The notes under the pieces were generated by a model. That model worked only from the letters and a program-made list of their open reading frames with translations. It searched no databases and was not told the DNA's origin. Source: Paramacrobiotus metropolitanus (taxonomy: Eukaryota; Tardigrada; Eutardigrada; Parachela; Macrobiotidae). From it: a stretch of DNA of 64,000 bases. Made by a program: the position numbers and the translations under genes. The DNA is taken from NCBI RefSeq assembly GCF_019649055.1, contig NW_026570269.1, forward strand, positions 558,001-622,000. Reading direction: 5' to 3'. This document shows positions 12,099 through 25,493 of the stretch, one piece after another. Positions within the stretch are counted from its first letter, which is position 1; the number at the start of each line of letters is the position of its first letter.

Positions 12099-15000
12099 AT
12101 GGGATGCCGGCAATGTGAAAAAATGTATTACAGCGTCGTTATCCTTGGATGCAGCCTGATAGCCATGCATACAATATCCGCTGACCAGTGCGAATTGCGC
12201 TTTGTCCTGCTAGCACCTACGGCCATGAGTTCGCTGCTGGTCAGAGAAATGGAACGCAGTCTGACGACCGTGCAGCGCCGGCCCAATACACTCTACCAGT
12301 TGGTGGATCTATCGGCTAATGTGTCGTCTGCGCCGCTCAGCGGAACAGGCGGGAGGGTAATTGTAGACGAGCCGGAAGTTGGCCGGTTGGCCAGTTATTA
12401 CTATGGAGTAGGAAAAAGTGCACCTTTTCTGGCACTTCCGCTGCTTAGCGAACCCATGGCGGTGGATGTGGCCGGCTTGGCCCGCGGTAAGGAGATGGCG
12501 CTGTAACTGTCTCGCCCACGTTAACAGCTTTCAGCTAACGCAGGGTTTTTCCTATACTGATTAAATTTGCATGCACAAATTCACGATTTCCCTTTTAATG
12601 CTAAGAACATGCTAATAAATTTATAGCAATATCCATATTTTATTTTGTTAAGCAATTGCCTTCTGGCGCCAGGATGATAATATTTGCATACGCGGTGCCT
12701 ACAAGGTCACTAAAATTTAAACAATATGAAAAATCGTAGAAAACAACTTGCAAATATCGTAAAATATCTAAAACGGAATGAATAGTATGCCTCTGTAGCT
12801 AGCTGGTCGCTATCGTACGAGATCTTATTGCAAGATGAACAAGATGCTGTATGGCATAACTTTTCATTTCAATGGTATACACAATATATACGTCAAACCA
12901 GTTAAGTGCATGAAGTAAAAACCATAATTAAGCAAATTGCCATTGCAATGTTTCATCTTGTATTGTTAGATATTCCCAGAAATTTAATGCTTTATACGTA
13001 TACCTGAAAACTGAAAGTGAACAACAGCTGTTTTTCATACGTACAAATAAAACTAATGAGTACGATCTAAGCGCGGTCACACTGGAGGCGGTGAATGTGC
13101 ATCATTCACCCATTTGTCTGCAACAAACATGCATATAATATGTAGATTTACATTTGTCTAAACTTGGCCAAATAATACAAATATGTCAAATTATCCCGGC
13201 TAAATGGAACTTATTGATTTTTCAAATTCTGTCGCATGAGCCCCTATCACCACAGTACGTATCCAATACAGTATTAGCAAATAAACGCGCATCATTGTTT
13301 TCAGAATGGCGAGTCCCTGTGATAAGGAGGTAAGTGCGGTGAATATAGCATATTGCTGAATGTTTATAAAGTGATTATGCTTTTCCATGGTGAAAATTAC
13401 TTCCTGTGCTAGTGTTTGGAGTAGTCGACGCAATTTGCGCCTGCCACCAGATGCCCTCGTGGTCAATAGTGAAATCGGATACATTGCCGACGTCGCTCAA
13501 GCCCTTCTTGCCTTCTTCCGACTGCACCTCTTCAGCAACGTTGCAATAATATGTGACGCCCAGGAAAAGGACATCTTCCTTCGACAAACCTGTGATTATT
13601 CCCTATTAGTCTTCAGACAAGAGAAATTCGATGTGATCTATGTGGAAATCCCGGAAAATCAACGCGGAAATGATAGATGTGGCGATGCGCTTCAGAAAGC
13701 GAAAGTTGCTGCGCGCGGTGAGCATCCTTTGCGTATATAGTAGATGTTGTAACATGTTGCGTTAGCTTTAGTTTACCCACTCCCGCAGATATTCCAGACA
13801 TGTCATTTCTTGTAATCAGTTAATACCTTCCGTGTTCTATTGATTCAACATTAATAAAAAGAGAGTTTACATGTTCGGCAAATAACCAAAATGACAAAAA
13901 TACGCTTATCATTTTCCTAGGAATTTCCTGAAGTAATACTGCAGTATAAGCTACCAGGTTCAGCTTTTGTATTACATTACATCGTTCCACAAGCAAAATA
14001 TAAATATAACATCGCGTGTCATTTGCTTTTAGCGTTTACTTTCGTATTGCCGGATGTGTTGTTAAAGTCATGCTTGGTAAGATATCCAAGGATTCTCCGC
14101 TATAACATGCCCAGTTTCCCTAACAGCCGTGTGTGTAGGAAAGTGCAGCACAAATGGGCTTTTCGGATGGAAGTTATGTAAGTGGAAAAAATGGCGACAC
14201 ATTATGAAAATTTTCTCACTAGTTTACCTAACTTTCGTTAGGTTTTTGTTGCGGTTAAATCTCCGACAATAAAAGAATCCTTACTTGCGACAAATACGCC
14301 AACAAATACATCGGCAAATACGGTATCTGTTTCTAGCCAGTCATTCTGAATCGTCATGTCTGTTTGTCTGAATTGCCATTAAAGCCTTCAATTCTGACTT
14401 CAGGGTTTATCAACCGTGCCACCGCCAACAAACCTTTTTTCTCAAGTATTCTTTGTTTATTCCAATTCGGCGGCACTGGACGACATTACGGAGATGTCAC
14501 AAAAACTTGCCAAAATTAAGATCAATCCAGCGCTGTTCTCACACCAAGTAAGTTGTCTCTCTAATGTACAACGCAACACATTGTAAATTAACGTTTGTCC
14601 CACTAAAAACCCCGTGCTCTGTAAATCGTTGCTGTTGCAGGAAATACTAACATTGGCGTCCGTTCAACGCACTATGGATTTATTTTCTAAGGTACCTTGC
14701 ACATGGATTCTGCTTGTGTATTTTCATCATGTAAAAAACTATTAAAAATTTAGTAACTGAAGCCGTAGCGATGCTTTGCGAGATATATGTTTTCATGAGG
14801 ATTTATAAAAAGAGTAAAGTAGTACCATAAAACCAAATTAAAATGAACCTATACAGGCTCTGGAGCAAGAACAGAGCCCAAAACAGTCCATTAACCACAA
14901 CACCTGGAACTGTTCCATTCCTGCATCCTATGTTTTTCTTATCCGCGGCATGCAAAGTGCACTTTTGGCGTCCAGAAGGGCCGCATCGAAATCCCTGGTG

Positions 15001-18000
15001 ACTTTCCAAAGAGTTGCCGCAGCCGACGCGGATGCTTCATTGGCGGTAAGGATTAGCTGAGCTCTGCATATTTTCGTTTGAGTTCCGGTACGAAGTTTGA
15101 CCGAGCGTTTGTGCGTCATTGTGTCTCAGAGCTTCAGAGCTTTTTCGGCCAAAAGTGCATCGGTAAAGAAATTCTAGTGCTGAAGACAACTGTAAGCAAG
15201 AAAATGAAATTAATTTTCCCCATTTTCCGATTTGTGTGCATAAATCTTTTTGTATTAATCACACAATTCGCATCGATTCATTTTTCGGAATTTTCGGGGC
15301 ACTCCGGCAGAGTTGTATCCCTTACGGCTACTTGTAAAAATTTACCAGGTTCTGCATCCAAGAATTATTGACTTTTTTGTCAACCTAACACTTGGAAAAT
15401 CTGTACACCTTAAATATACAGACGAAGTGCATATTTTGCTTATTCTGTATTAATTCTGTAAGATCAATGTCACGACCACGAGATTTTGTAGGTGTTTGCC
15501 GAATTCGATCCGAGTAGCGCGCAGGGACTGAATGTGGTGATGGACCGAGACACTTTTATTGCAACATGGCCGGGTGGTACTTTTCCGCCGCCTAACGTGC
15601 CCTTCTGTGGCTTCCGCAACGATGCTGATCAATGCCAAGCAGCAGGTATACCCATCCCATATTAGCTAGTTTTATAAAGCTTATCGGACAAAGTGAACGA
15701 CTGCAGCACCGATCGAGCAGCACCGTACTCTGTATAAGAACAACTGTAGTCGATCATCATAAATTTGTTCGATATTCATGCATAACTTAACATAAGGCAT
15801 AAAAATAAAGTGCTAGGTAAATGTTCCAACTGGGATAATGATCGAGGACATAAATTAGGCAAAATCTATCATGTATTGCTTACATATTTACATTACCTGC
15901 CTGGTTTCCAGATAATACCATTATGGCCATTATTGCCGCGCCTTGTGTTCTGATCATCATAGGCATTGCTTACTTATTGCACCAGCGGAAAAAAGAAGCC
16001 GGGTACGCAATATGTACAGTAGTAAAAACTAATGAAAACGGGGGTGACATTGACTTAAATTAAAATGCAACTACCTTAGAGAAGAAACCAAGAAACCGGC
16101 TGTAGCGGCAGAATCCAACCAATTCGAGCAGCTGGACCCATCCAAATGGGAAATCAAAGAAGAAGAATTACGTCCGGCGATTAACCAGACGATGGCCAAA
16201 TCGCTAAGGGCGCTGTCACGCATCTCCCTAAACGCCTCTGTCGTCGGCTCCACCGCAACGCAGATACAAAAGATGCAACCCGAAGTGCACATCTTTATGG
16301 GGCGTAATGTATGGGTCAAGTCCAGGGAATTGTCGTACAGTTTTGTTCCGGAAGGCGAAACACTAATCTATATTCAAAAGGTAAAACGGAGCTGAAATCC
16401 GTGGTGCTTACGTATTTAGCTTCCATAATTAAGCAAAAGGATTATTTAAGAAAATATATGATTATATACAATTTCGTTTGTGCAGAGTGCAGAGGACTAG
16501 TAATTATATCAAACTTGTACAGTACAATCTCGCAAGTTTTATATACGTATATCTACATAGTTTTTACACGTTATGCGTTACTGTGGTTAGGCACGGCGTC
16601 TCAATCACGCAAGTATGGCGCAGTTTTTGGGTGTGGTGCTATCAAGTGATCCCTTGGTGTACGAAATGAAAATGGTTATGGAATACTATCAACGAGGAAG
16701 CCTTCAAGATCTCATCGGACAGGAGGACATGGATTTTTCCTTTCCGCTGAAAGCCGTATTTATTCGTGACATTGTTGCGGTGAGCTGCATAATGCAACAT
16801 CTGAAACATAATACGACATGTGATTTGCACTACTAGGGTAGTCTTTTCTCGTTACAGGCGATGACCTTTGTGCACAATTCTTTTATTGCCTGCCATGGCT
16901 CACTAAAAAGCCCTAATTGCTTAATCAGTGAACGATTTACAATCAAGATTACCGATTATGGATTAAATGTCTTTCCTGTTCATCCACCAGCCGTTGAAGC
17001 CGATGAATATCTGTACCATGGGCTTCTGTGGACAGCACCGGAGATTCTGCGAGGACCGATCATTCGTGTGCGCAAGGGAAGCAAAGAAGGGGATGTGTAC
17101 AGTTTTGCCATTATTTTGCAAGAAATCCTCACCCAAACCGAGCCGTACTACGATTTCCAGACGAATTCTGCCTTATTGCCAAAAGGTCACGCACATGCGA
17201 GCCCGCACAGTAAAATGTCGTGTGCCTTGTCGTGTGTCGTGTCGTGTACTTCCTAACAGGCACAAACGTTTGCAACTTGCTAAGAGAATTTTTTTCGCAA
17301 AAACGGAAACAGTATTTTTAACTGGTGCATAAAAACGGTTCTAAAACAAAAAATCCTGTTAACTTGACACATGATAGGGTCCAGTGATACAATGATTCAG
17401 TTTAACGCAATCTACATAATAGGTTGTTTTTTTCCTTACATTCATTTTGTAATTTTATCTGGGCTCTATTAAAATTGAGTAATTTTCTTGTGCAGAAGTC
17501 GTCCACCTACTAATTCAGAAATCTGGAAAACCTCACCGTCCGGAAGTGCCATCTGATAAATGCTCACCGGAATTAATGGCCGTAATGCGCACATGCTGGG
17601 CGGAAAATCCCGCCGAACGTCCAACCTTCAAAGCGTTAGGCGCCACCCTGGACCGAACACCGGGATTTGCTGGCAAGCAGACCTACCTCGACTACATTCT
17701 GGGCAAAATGGAGGAGTACAATAACCAACTAGAGCACCGAGTGCGAGAAGCCACTTCCGGTTTGATTGAGGAAAAAAAGAAATCGGAGGAAATTCTTGCC
17801 CAAATGTTGCCTAAGTATGCATATATGCAGTTCCCACCTAGCTGCGCGCACATGACGTTGACAACGCTCGTACGTTTCACGGAATCGATCAAGGCGCTTA
17901 TTTATTTATGGTTTTCGATTAACAGGGCCATATTGGAAAAGTTCAAGCGGGGAATAATTATTGAGCCCGAGTCGTTCGACCATGTTACGTTGGGGATTAC

Positions 18001-19303
18001 CGCGATAATAGATTTCGCCATGATTGCCCACAACAGTACTCCGTACCAGATAGTGGCCTTCCTCAACGAACTTTTTATTAGATTCGACGCAGTTATAGAT
18101 CGTTTTGATGTCTATAAGGTAATATAGAATGAATGTTGGTATTTAAACCTGTCTGAGTTAATAAATGGTTATGCAGGTTGAAACGATTCAAGATTCCTAT
18201 GTGGTAAGGAACATTACAAAATGTTCAGTGCTATTTAATGCAGCCAGCGTAACACAGTACCATCATAATGGGATGACCTTTCTATTGTTCTGTTGTTTAA
18301 ATTAACTAGAAAATTTTAAAGCCGTGAATCGTGAAGCTCGTGTGAATGGAAAACACATCTATTACCGTAGCTTTGATTATCTGTGACCGTTGCAGATTGC
18401 TAGCGGGCTTCCAGATCGAAATGGTCGCGCCCATGCTTCTGAAATCGGTACTACTTCGCTCGATATGTTGGATACCGTTAAAACCATTAAGATCAAGCAT
18501 ATGGAGAATCATGATGTGGAGATGAAAGTGGGAATTCATACCGGTAATCTAAGGGCGATTCTCTTACGTCAGGCCATTGTGCTCAATGACCTTTACGTGA
18601 TGTGTCGATTATATCGATAAGCCTGTATCATAAAGTGCGCTTACTACCACAAAATCGTTGATAGGCATGCTGGCAGCCGGTGTGATTGGTTTGAAAGCAC
18701 CCAGATACTGTTTGTAAGTAATTCTAAGTCAAGCAGCACCGGCAATAAATATAACGTATTATTATGCAAGGGTCATGAATTGTTTCCTTAATAGATTTGG
18801 AGATACAATCAATACAGCATCTAGGATGTGCTCTACTGGCGAAGGTATAATGCACGAACTGAGATGCATGATTAGAAAAAGACATTTTCCATGCCCACAT
18901 TTTAATTAAACGGCGTCCTCTGTACAAAAATGCTCGAACTGTAGGCGCTGCTGCAATTCCAAAAATTTAACATGTAATTGTCTGCTTATATAATACTTCT
19001 ATACATACTTGGTTTTCAGCTCAACGTGTACAAATCAGTGAATTCACAAAATCCTTTCTGGAAGACTACGACAAAGATAGGTTTAGCATAGCCTTTCGCG
19101 GTGAAGCGGAAGTCAAGGTAATTAGTGATATTACCAAAGAGTGCATGCACCTGTGTGCGATAAGTACAATTATTAACAAACTTAAAAACTACTTTCATAA
19201 AAGCATGGCGGTTGATGCTGAAACTGTTAAATCTAACAGTTTGTATTTGCAGGGCAAAGGGAAGATGCGGACATTTTATATTGATAAACCAGGAAGGTCA
19301 TAG
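12099..19303 (+). CDS. Receptor guanylyl cyclase with a substituted catalytic metal site
   Basis: Twenty-four exons join in frame to about 1,115 aa. Exons start at 12099, 13305, 13413, 14033, 14139, 14242, 14404, 14641, 14857, 15132, 15492, 15912, 16080, 16493, 16591, 16858, 17496, 17926, 18177, 18396, 18665, 18795, 19020 and 19253. Order: signal peptide; ANF-receptor-type ectodomain ending PPPNVPFCGF; one membrane helix (about residues 495-515); kinase-homology domain with HGSLKSPNCL and ITDYGL; a linker helix rich in Glu/Lys (about residues 870-905); and the cyclase domain (FDHVTL, VETIQDSYV, PRYCLFGDTINTASRM). The guanine-selecting Glu and Cys and the NTASR motif are present. The first metal Asp of the usual FSDIVGF motif is Ala (about residue 937, codon 18002-18004). 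Exons at 13305 (25 bp), 16493 (24 bp) and 18177 (27 bp) are very small. AATAAA lies at 19795. Confidence 0.9.
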
Positions 19304-19913
19304 CAATATAAACGTTTGTTGGTTCTAAATTCTTTCTGTACAGAGATTCAGAACATTGCTTTACTGCTTGTTGAGAAATTTTTTATAACGCATTTGATTT
19401 GCCCGGGGTTGTTGGGCGGTCAGTTATATGTCTGAGAAACAAAAACAGTCTTAACTGTAACAACAGAATCTTATATATCAAATACATAGTTATATACCGT
19501 ATTTTATATATCAAATACGTACATTTTTCAGGCATTAATTTAACGCTTTTATTATAGGGCAAAATTTACCATAAGTGCCCCATTTTTCCGGTTGAGAAAT
19601 TTATTTGCACAATGAGAAAAGTGAAAAGCATTCAGCATTATGAATTTAGCGTTACAAAAAGGATTCCAGGTTTGGGACAGTGATTCGGCTATCGCAGAAG
19701 CTTCTTGGAATACACTTAAAAACATTTCTGTACGAGTAGTGTCGAACTCACAAAAAAACCGGGGTAAAAATGTTACCCCTGATGCTGTTTACTAAATAAA
19801 GGCATGACATGATTAAAAACCGGACAGGTCGAAACTCATAGAGCAAATCTTAGTACTCAAAAAACAAGCGAAATGCAGGAGTTTGCACGGCTGTAATTAC
19901 GCATTTATTCTTT
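19304..19913. other. Convergent 3' intergenic region
   Basis: This is the shared 3' region of the guanylyl cyclase (+) and ALAS (-). AATAAA is at 19795-19800 on +. TTTATT (minus-strand AATAAA) at 19904-19909 lies a few bases past the ALAS stop. Nothing coding is seen. Confidence 0.5.
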
Positions 19914-22900
19914 CTAAGCCGCGGCCATAACGTACTGTTCCCGAGGTGCTTCTTCGGCCGAGGACTGCAGTGTACCGCTATTCAAATGGAAGCGGTCAAC
20001 GCCGACTTCCTTCCAGATACTGACCAAATCATCCACAAATTTGTCCATCATGGGCTCCGTATGGAACGGAGTCGGAGCTAATCGAAGGCGTTCTTCGCCG
20101 CGCGCTACAGTGGGATAATTGATCGCTTGCACGTAGTGACCGAAGGTGTGCATCAGCCGGTTGGATACTTCCGTCGACAGTTTGGGATCGCCAACCTAAG
20201 ACACCAGATTGTATTGACTGGAAAACTGCAACACATTTTACGTATTGGCTCTGTGAACAATATGTGTATGAATTATAAAGAAACGACAGGCACACTGGTA
20301 AATTAAATCGTTGCTTACGTGGATCGGGATGATATGTGACGGAGTGCTCAAAGCCGGAATGTAAGCGGATTTCAGCGCATTACGAATGTATTTAACGTTC
20401 TCCTGGTGTCGAGCCCGTAATTGCCGGCCCTCTTCGGACGCCAGCACCCGGATGGCCGTCAGAGCTCCCACCAGAACGGTCGGGGGCAGCGACGTGGTGA
20501 AGATGAAGCCACTGGCATAACTACGAACGGTATCCACCAGAGTAGCGTCACTCGCAATGTAACCTCCAATATTGCCGAACGCTTTGCCTGCAATTGGCAC
20601 ACGCATATACACGTAATATAATCAATTACAAAACAATTTTTTTGAAAAGTCAGCGCAGATAGGTATATAATGTATGTGCAGATAGGTATATAAGCTTGAT
20701 TCTAAGGACGGACATGTGTTAACGAATGTTCGATGCGAAGTAGCGTAAAAAGAGCCTTGAAATAGTTCTTACCAAGAGTTCCGGAAATGATATCCATTTT
20801 GGCCATGCATCCGTCGCGATCACCCACACCTCCGCCATTATCACCATACAATCCCACGGCGTGTACTTCGTCCACGAAGTTCAATGCGCCGTGCTCGTGT
20901 CCAATGTCACACATTTTTTCTAGAGGCGTGATCGCACCTGCCCAAACGAAAAATATATATCAAACCATAAAAACCTCATGATAGGAAAATTCCTTAAAAT
21001 TACTTAACTTATGTGTACCGTACTTTTGCCATTGTCAAAAACTGAATGACAAGTATTTACCTGTCATACTATGGACCGTTTCGAAGGCCACAATTTTTGG
21101 CCTTCCTAGTTCAGAGTTGTGCAGTTTTTCCCGTAAATGTCCAGGGTCGTTATGGCGGAAGACATGCTTAGGCGCGCGACTGGTTCGAATACCATGGATC
21201 ATGGATGCGTGATTGCCCGCGTCGGAATAAACATGCACGCCTAAATACGCAGAAATTGGCAGATGCTGAACAGAAGTGAACCTTGCTAAAATTTTTACGT
21301 TATTTATATTTCATAAAGAGGTGCTTTTTACGGGATGCAGTACTATTACTTTCACCCCGACCATTTTTCGTCGACCACCACCAACAACAGTTACCGTAGA
21401 ACAACTCTGTATTTCTGGAATAATGTTACATAATGCATACCGGGGAGCATTTGACCCAGAGTGTGAAGAGTCGACTCATTGGCCACATAACACGATGTAA
21501 AAAGCAACGCCGCGGGTTTCTTATGCAGTTTTGCCAGTTCGCTTTCCAGTTCTTCGTGCATAGTGGAATTGCCGCTGATGTTGCGTGTTCCTCCAGCACC
21601 GGAGCCATGCTTCGACAAGGCGGTACTGAAAAAAAGAACGGATGTACTTTTAGTTGAGAGATACGTATCAAGAATAAAAACTTATGTATGCGCATTGCAA
21701 AAGACACTTGCTTTTTTTGCAGGTAAAAAGCCTTTTGCGCTGCCAGGTTATTATAATGTAATTACACTTCGCACAAGAAACTTGATAACTATTCCCGAGT
21801 AATCTTTAGAAGCAATCTCCCTGATTTATTCCAGACAGACTGCACGCGCCAACACACATACATACCTACATCTGATCTTGGACAATGTTCTGCTGCTCCC
21901 AGCAGTGGGAACTGGACTTTGTTACACTTTTCACCGACTTTTGCGACTACCGGCCGTTGGCGCCAAAATGTGTTGCATATTAATACCATATACATTGACC
22001 AGTTTAATTTATCCAAACGGTTTACAGGTAAATACATACATCAGTAACGCAAATATTGCAGTGTACGTACTGTTTTAAACGTTTATAAAATCGTACCAAA
22101 CACGTATTACAACGACCAACAGAGAAAATGGCTCTTTCTATTGGCATTAAAACACACTTAAACTATAACGATCGTTTCCAAATGTTGCAAAGCTTATTGG
22201 ATCAGTGCATGAATACGGTCACAATCCAAGTGTACATCATAATAATAATTATATACAGTTAAATTAGAACGATAAATGGGCTGTTGGTTTGTTGCGTTAC
22301 AAATATGTGATGACGTATAGATATCAATTAAATTACAAAATATTTATAAATTTAAAGTCCGCTATCTAGAAGCTATAATAATTCTTGCAATAAACTCACT
22401 TTAGGGTGAAACTTCCAAGAAAAAGATGGACTTTTTTAAAACTGCTTTTACCTGACAGCTTCCAGTACTTTTGGATGACGACTCATCCCTAAGTAGTCGT
22501 TGCTGCACCAGACAGTAATGTTCTTCTCATCTCCGGTGAATTCGCGTCCATAGGGAAAATTTTGCGCACTACGATTGACCTTTTTAAAGATGCGATACGA
22601 ATGGTCGTTCTTCTTGTCATCAATTTTCTTTTGCATGAACTTTCCGTAATCAAACGCTTGGGTGTTGTTAAAACTGAGCTGTTGTTTCTTTGATTCGCTT
22701 TCCACTGCTTTCGTTTTCTTCTGCTCTGGATCTCCATAATCTTCCACGCTAATGACCTCTTCGTTCTTAACACGCACCACGCTGATGCTGTTCTGCGTCA
22801 AGAAAGGGCATTTGCTGCACGCCGCCGGATTCGTCGCCAGTGTGTTGCTGGACACTCCTACAAATTAAACATTTCTGTAAATTCAAAAACATAATGCTAG

Positions 22901-23160
22901 TGACTCGTGAATACGTTCGACATGCGTATTACAATCTGCATATACTTTTTGAAAACTGATTTTGCACTGAATTCGAAATTTGGGAAGAAACTACTACACA
23001 AAGTGAACTTGCCGTTTGGTGCGCTGGTATGGGCGTGAATTTTTTGCATATAAGACGTGAAAACCGGGCATTTCTCTCCATAATACTTAGCTAAAAGGGG
23101 TCCGCAACTGCCGACTACACTGGATGGTAATCGGCTAAGCAGAGGGCAAGTCAGCTTCAT
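19914..23160 (-). CDS. ALAS: 5-aminolevulinate synthase, mitochondrial
   Basis: This enzyme makes 5-aminolevulinate from glycine and succinyl-CoA with PLP, the first step of heme synthesis, in the mitochondrial matrix. Seven exons: 23160-23013, 22857-22452, 21625-21441, 21240-21061, 20937-20773, 20587-20319 and 20195-19914. They join to 544 aa. Motifs: [34 protein letters not shown], and [13 protein letters not shown] with the PLP lysine at about residue 363. The N-terminal region carries three Cys-Pro heme-regulatory motifs (about residues 5-6, 31-32 and 66-67, the last in KCPFL), which in known ALAS proteins mediate heme control of import or turnover. Intron 1 uses a GC donor (CG|GCAAGT at 23013), the only donor that keeps the frame. 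No iron-responsive element was seen. Confidence 0.95.
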
Positions 23161-25493
23161 TTTATTAATTTACTGTGAATGCAATAAATAATTTGTATGA
23201 AAATGTGAACGGGGCATTGGATTCGTTAAAGTTATTATTGCAGAGAAAACCGTTGATCGTCTTAACCAGGGCATGGATTAGCGAAAACAGTGCCTGTTTG
23301 TACAATATTTCACGCAGACAATGTCCGTCGCTATCGCCGTGTGGATCAGTTGACCTCGTGGACATTAGCCGCCACGTAACCCGCAACTGGTGCGATAAAT
23401 TTCAAAGATACTAAAAAAAATGTATCCATTTAAATGAAACTGCTGCCTGTTGAATTTGTGCCATCCAATTGCAACAACCAAGATTGTTTTTTACCGGTTA
23501 CATCGTATTTGCTATCCATGCAGTTTTACATAAGCAGGGCTTATTCACACTTCCACAGACCTGCGGTGTTGCGTTACAAAAACTTCGATTGTTTTTGCAT
23601 TCTGGGCATTTCCTCAATACATTTATTTCCCCATCCAAACACCTGGCTGCATTAGCAGACGCCCTAGCGAGAAACGCAGCAACTATTTGTACATATTTTG
23701 AAATCGGTCGTACGTTGAATAACCCGATGCGTTTCTATAATATCACCGCACGCTGGTGCTTCTCCTAATGCAGCAAGGTGTCCGGAGTGCGAAATATTAT
23801 GTGGTATTACTGTACATACTGTAATACCAAAGAACTCGTGCTTCTATGTACTATAAAATGCAGGAGAATCGCGTTAGTGAAAGCTCCATAATCTGTATAG
23901 ACAGCTGAAATGTATGAATCTGTTTTTTAATAACTTTTATAATACTATGCATTGGCGGGAATTCCGTGAGGCAAATAAACCTGTACATGTCTTACCTCTT
24001 TGAAAGATTCTTTTGAAATATATCATATTACCACAACTGCAAGCACAAACAACTGTTATTATAGTCGTAGAACGCGTTCGGTTCGCTGAATAAAGATAAG
24101 ATGAACTGCTAATTCAAAAAAAATACTTAGAATAGTGGAAATAATTGATATAAGTAAGCATGTGTATATAAATAATCCGTGTCCCTTCTGTTATATATGA
24201 TACCGATAGCGTCTTTATTATTATGCTGTTGATCATGTTTTTGCTTTTCCTGTGGGGCTAAATCTCATGCACTTCAAATACCAAATACCGATTTCTGTTA
24301 TCTTTTTTCTGGCAACAAACGGATGCTAGCAGCGAAAGCAAGCGTCACTTCCTTAATTTATCTTTGAATCCTTGAACAACACCATAAAATTTGATAAGTA
24401 ATATTACTGCTCTGGTAAAAATAAGGATAAATATGATGCAATGCGGTTTGGCACAATAAACTAATATGTTCTCTTGTTTCATTACTAATGCATTTGTGCA
24501 CAGACTTTACGAAGTAGTAACAGTAAAAGATAAGGTGCAATTAATGGAGTAATCAACTACGAAATCACGTTTCTGCAGTAAATTCGTAATCTAATTTATC
24601 ATTTGTAACGAAGCTGTACAGTATTTATATTTGTGATGGCGTATGGAGTTTTTGCATTCCATTTATCCCGCTAATTGTAAAAAGCGGTTAATTAGAACTT
24701 AGAAGTTATGATATGTATGATCATCAAATTAAGTGATGCAGGGGTTAAAACTCAAAAGTTACAAAAAAAAACCTCAGATTTATAGCTGATCAGGGGCAGT
24801 GTTACGGACGCGTTTATTTCAGGTTTTTTTTAACAATCGTTTATATGGCACACAGTTGAATTATCCGAATAATTTGCGCCCATCGTGAACATGTGCACGT
24901 CCTATACGAAATACTCCGTGAGAGATTTTTGCACCACATCTGAGAATAGAGTATACAGTATTCCAGAGTATACAACATTTCCGGACACACTGCGGTATGA
25001 GATGCACTATGTAAAAGATCATGACCATACTGTATGGGTGATGCATCCGATCTGACATCAAATTAAATTCAAATGCTAAAAACGAGACTAGAGTTTATTA
25101 CTCATATGGTCTATCCAGACCGCAGCCAGGCAAATGCCAAAACAGATGGCAGATATAAATTTTTACAACACCGGAAAAGTTATTAGTCATTTCCATTGGA
25201 TTTACGGTTCCGTTTTCAAATCCCCTCACACTATTCGAATCTTGCTTGATTTACAGATTCATTTATTTCCATCACAGAACGTTTTATTCTTACACTTTTG
25301 AATTATATTCGCATGCCATTATATCCTTCTAATACAACCGTATATCCATATTGTCCAAATCACTGTTGCATAGTATTGTCGTATTGTCACAATTAGGTTT
25401 TCTTAAAAGATGAACACTTAATATTAACATCGCCTATGTAAGTTGGAAATTGTTTGTAACATTGGTATCAGCCAAAAAATTTTACGGATAACC
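23161..25493. other. Divergent intergenic region; no gene recognised
   Basis: This lies between the divergent ALAS (-) and VWC-type gene (+). TTCACAG (minus strand, about 12 bp 5' of the ALAS ATG) looks like a splice acceptor, so ALAS may have a 5'UTR intron. The rest is AT-rich with only short featureless frames. Confidence 0.4.

Noticed and set aside
14803-15119. Minus-strand frames opposite the guanylyl cyclase
   Set aside because: They are antisense to exons that fit the receptor ectodomain in phase.
15306-15335. Possible extra 21-bp exon in the guanylyl cyclase ectodomain
   Set aside because: It would keep frame, but the AG/GT sites are weak and the model is complete without it.
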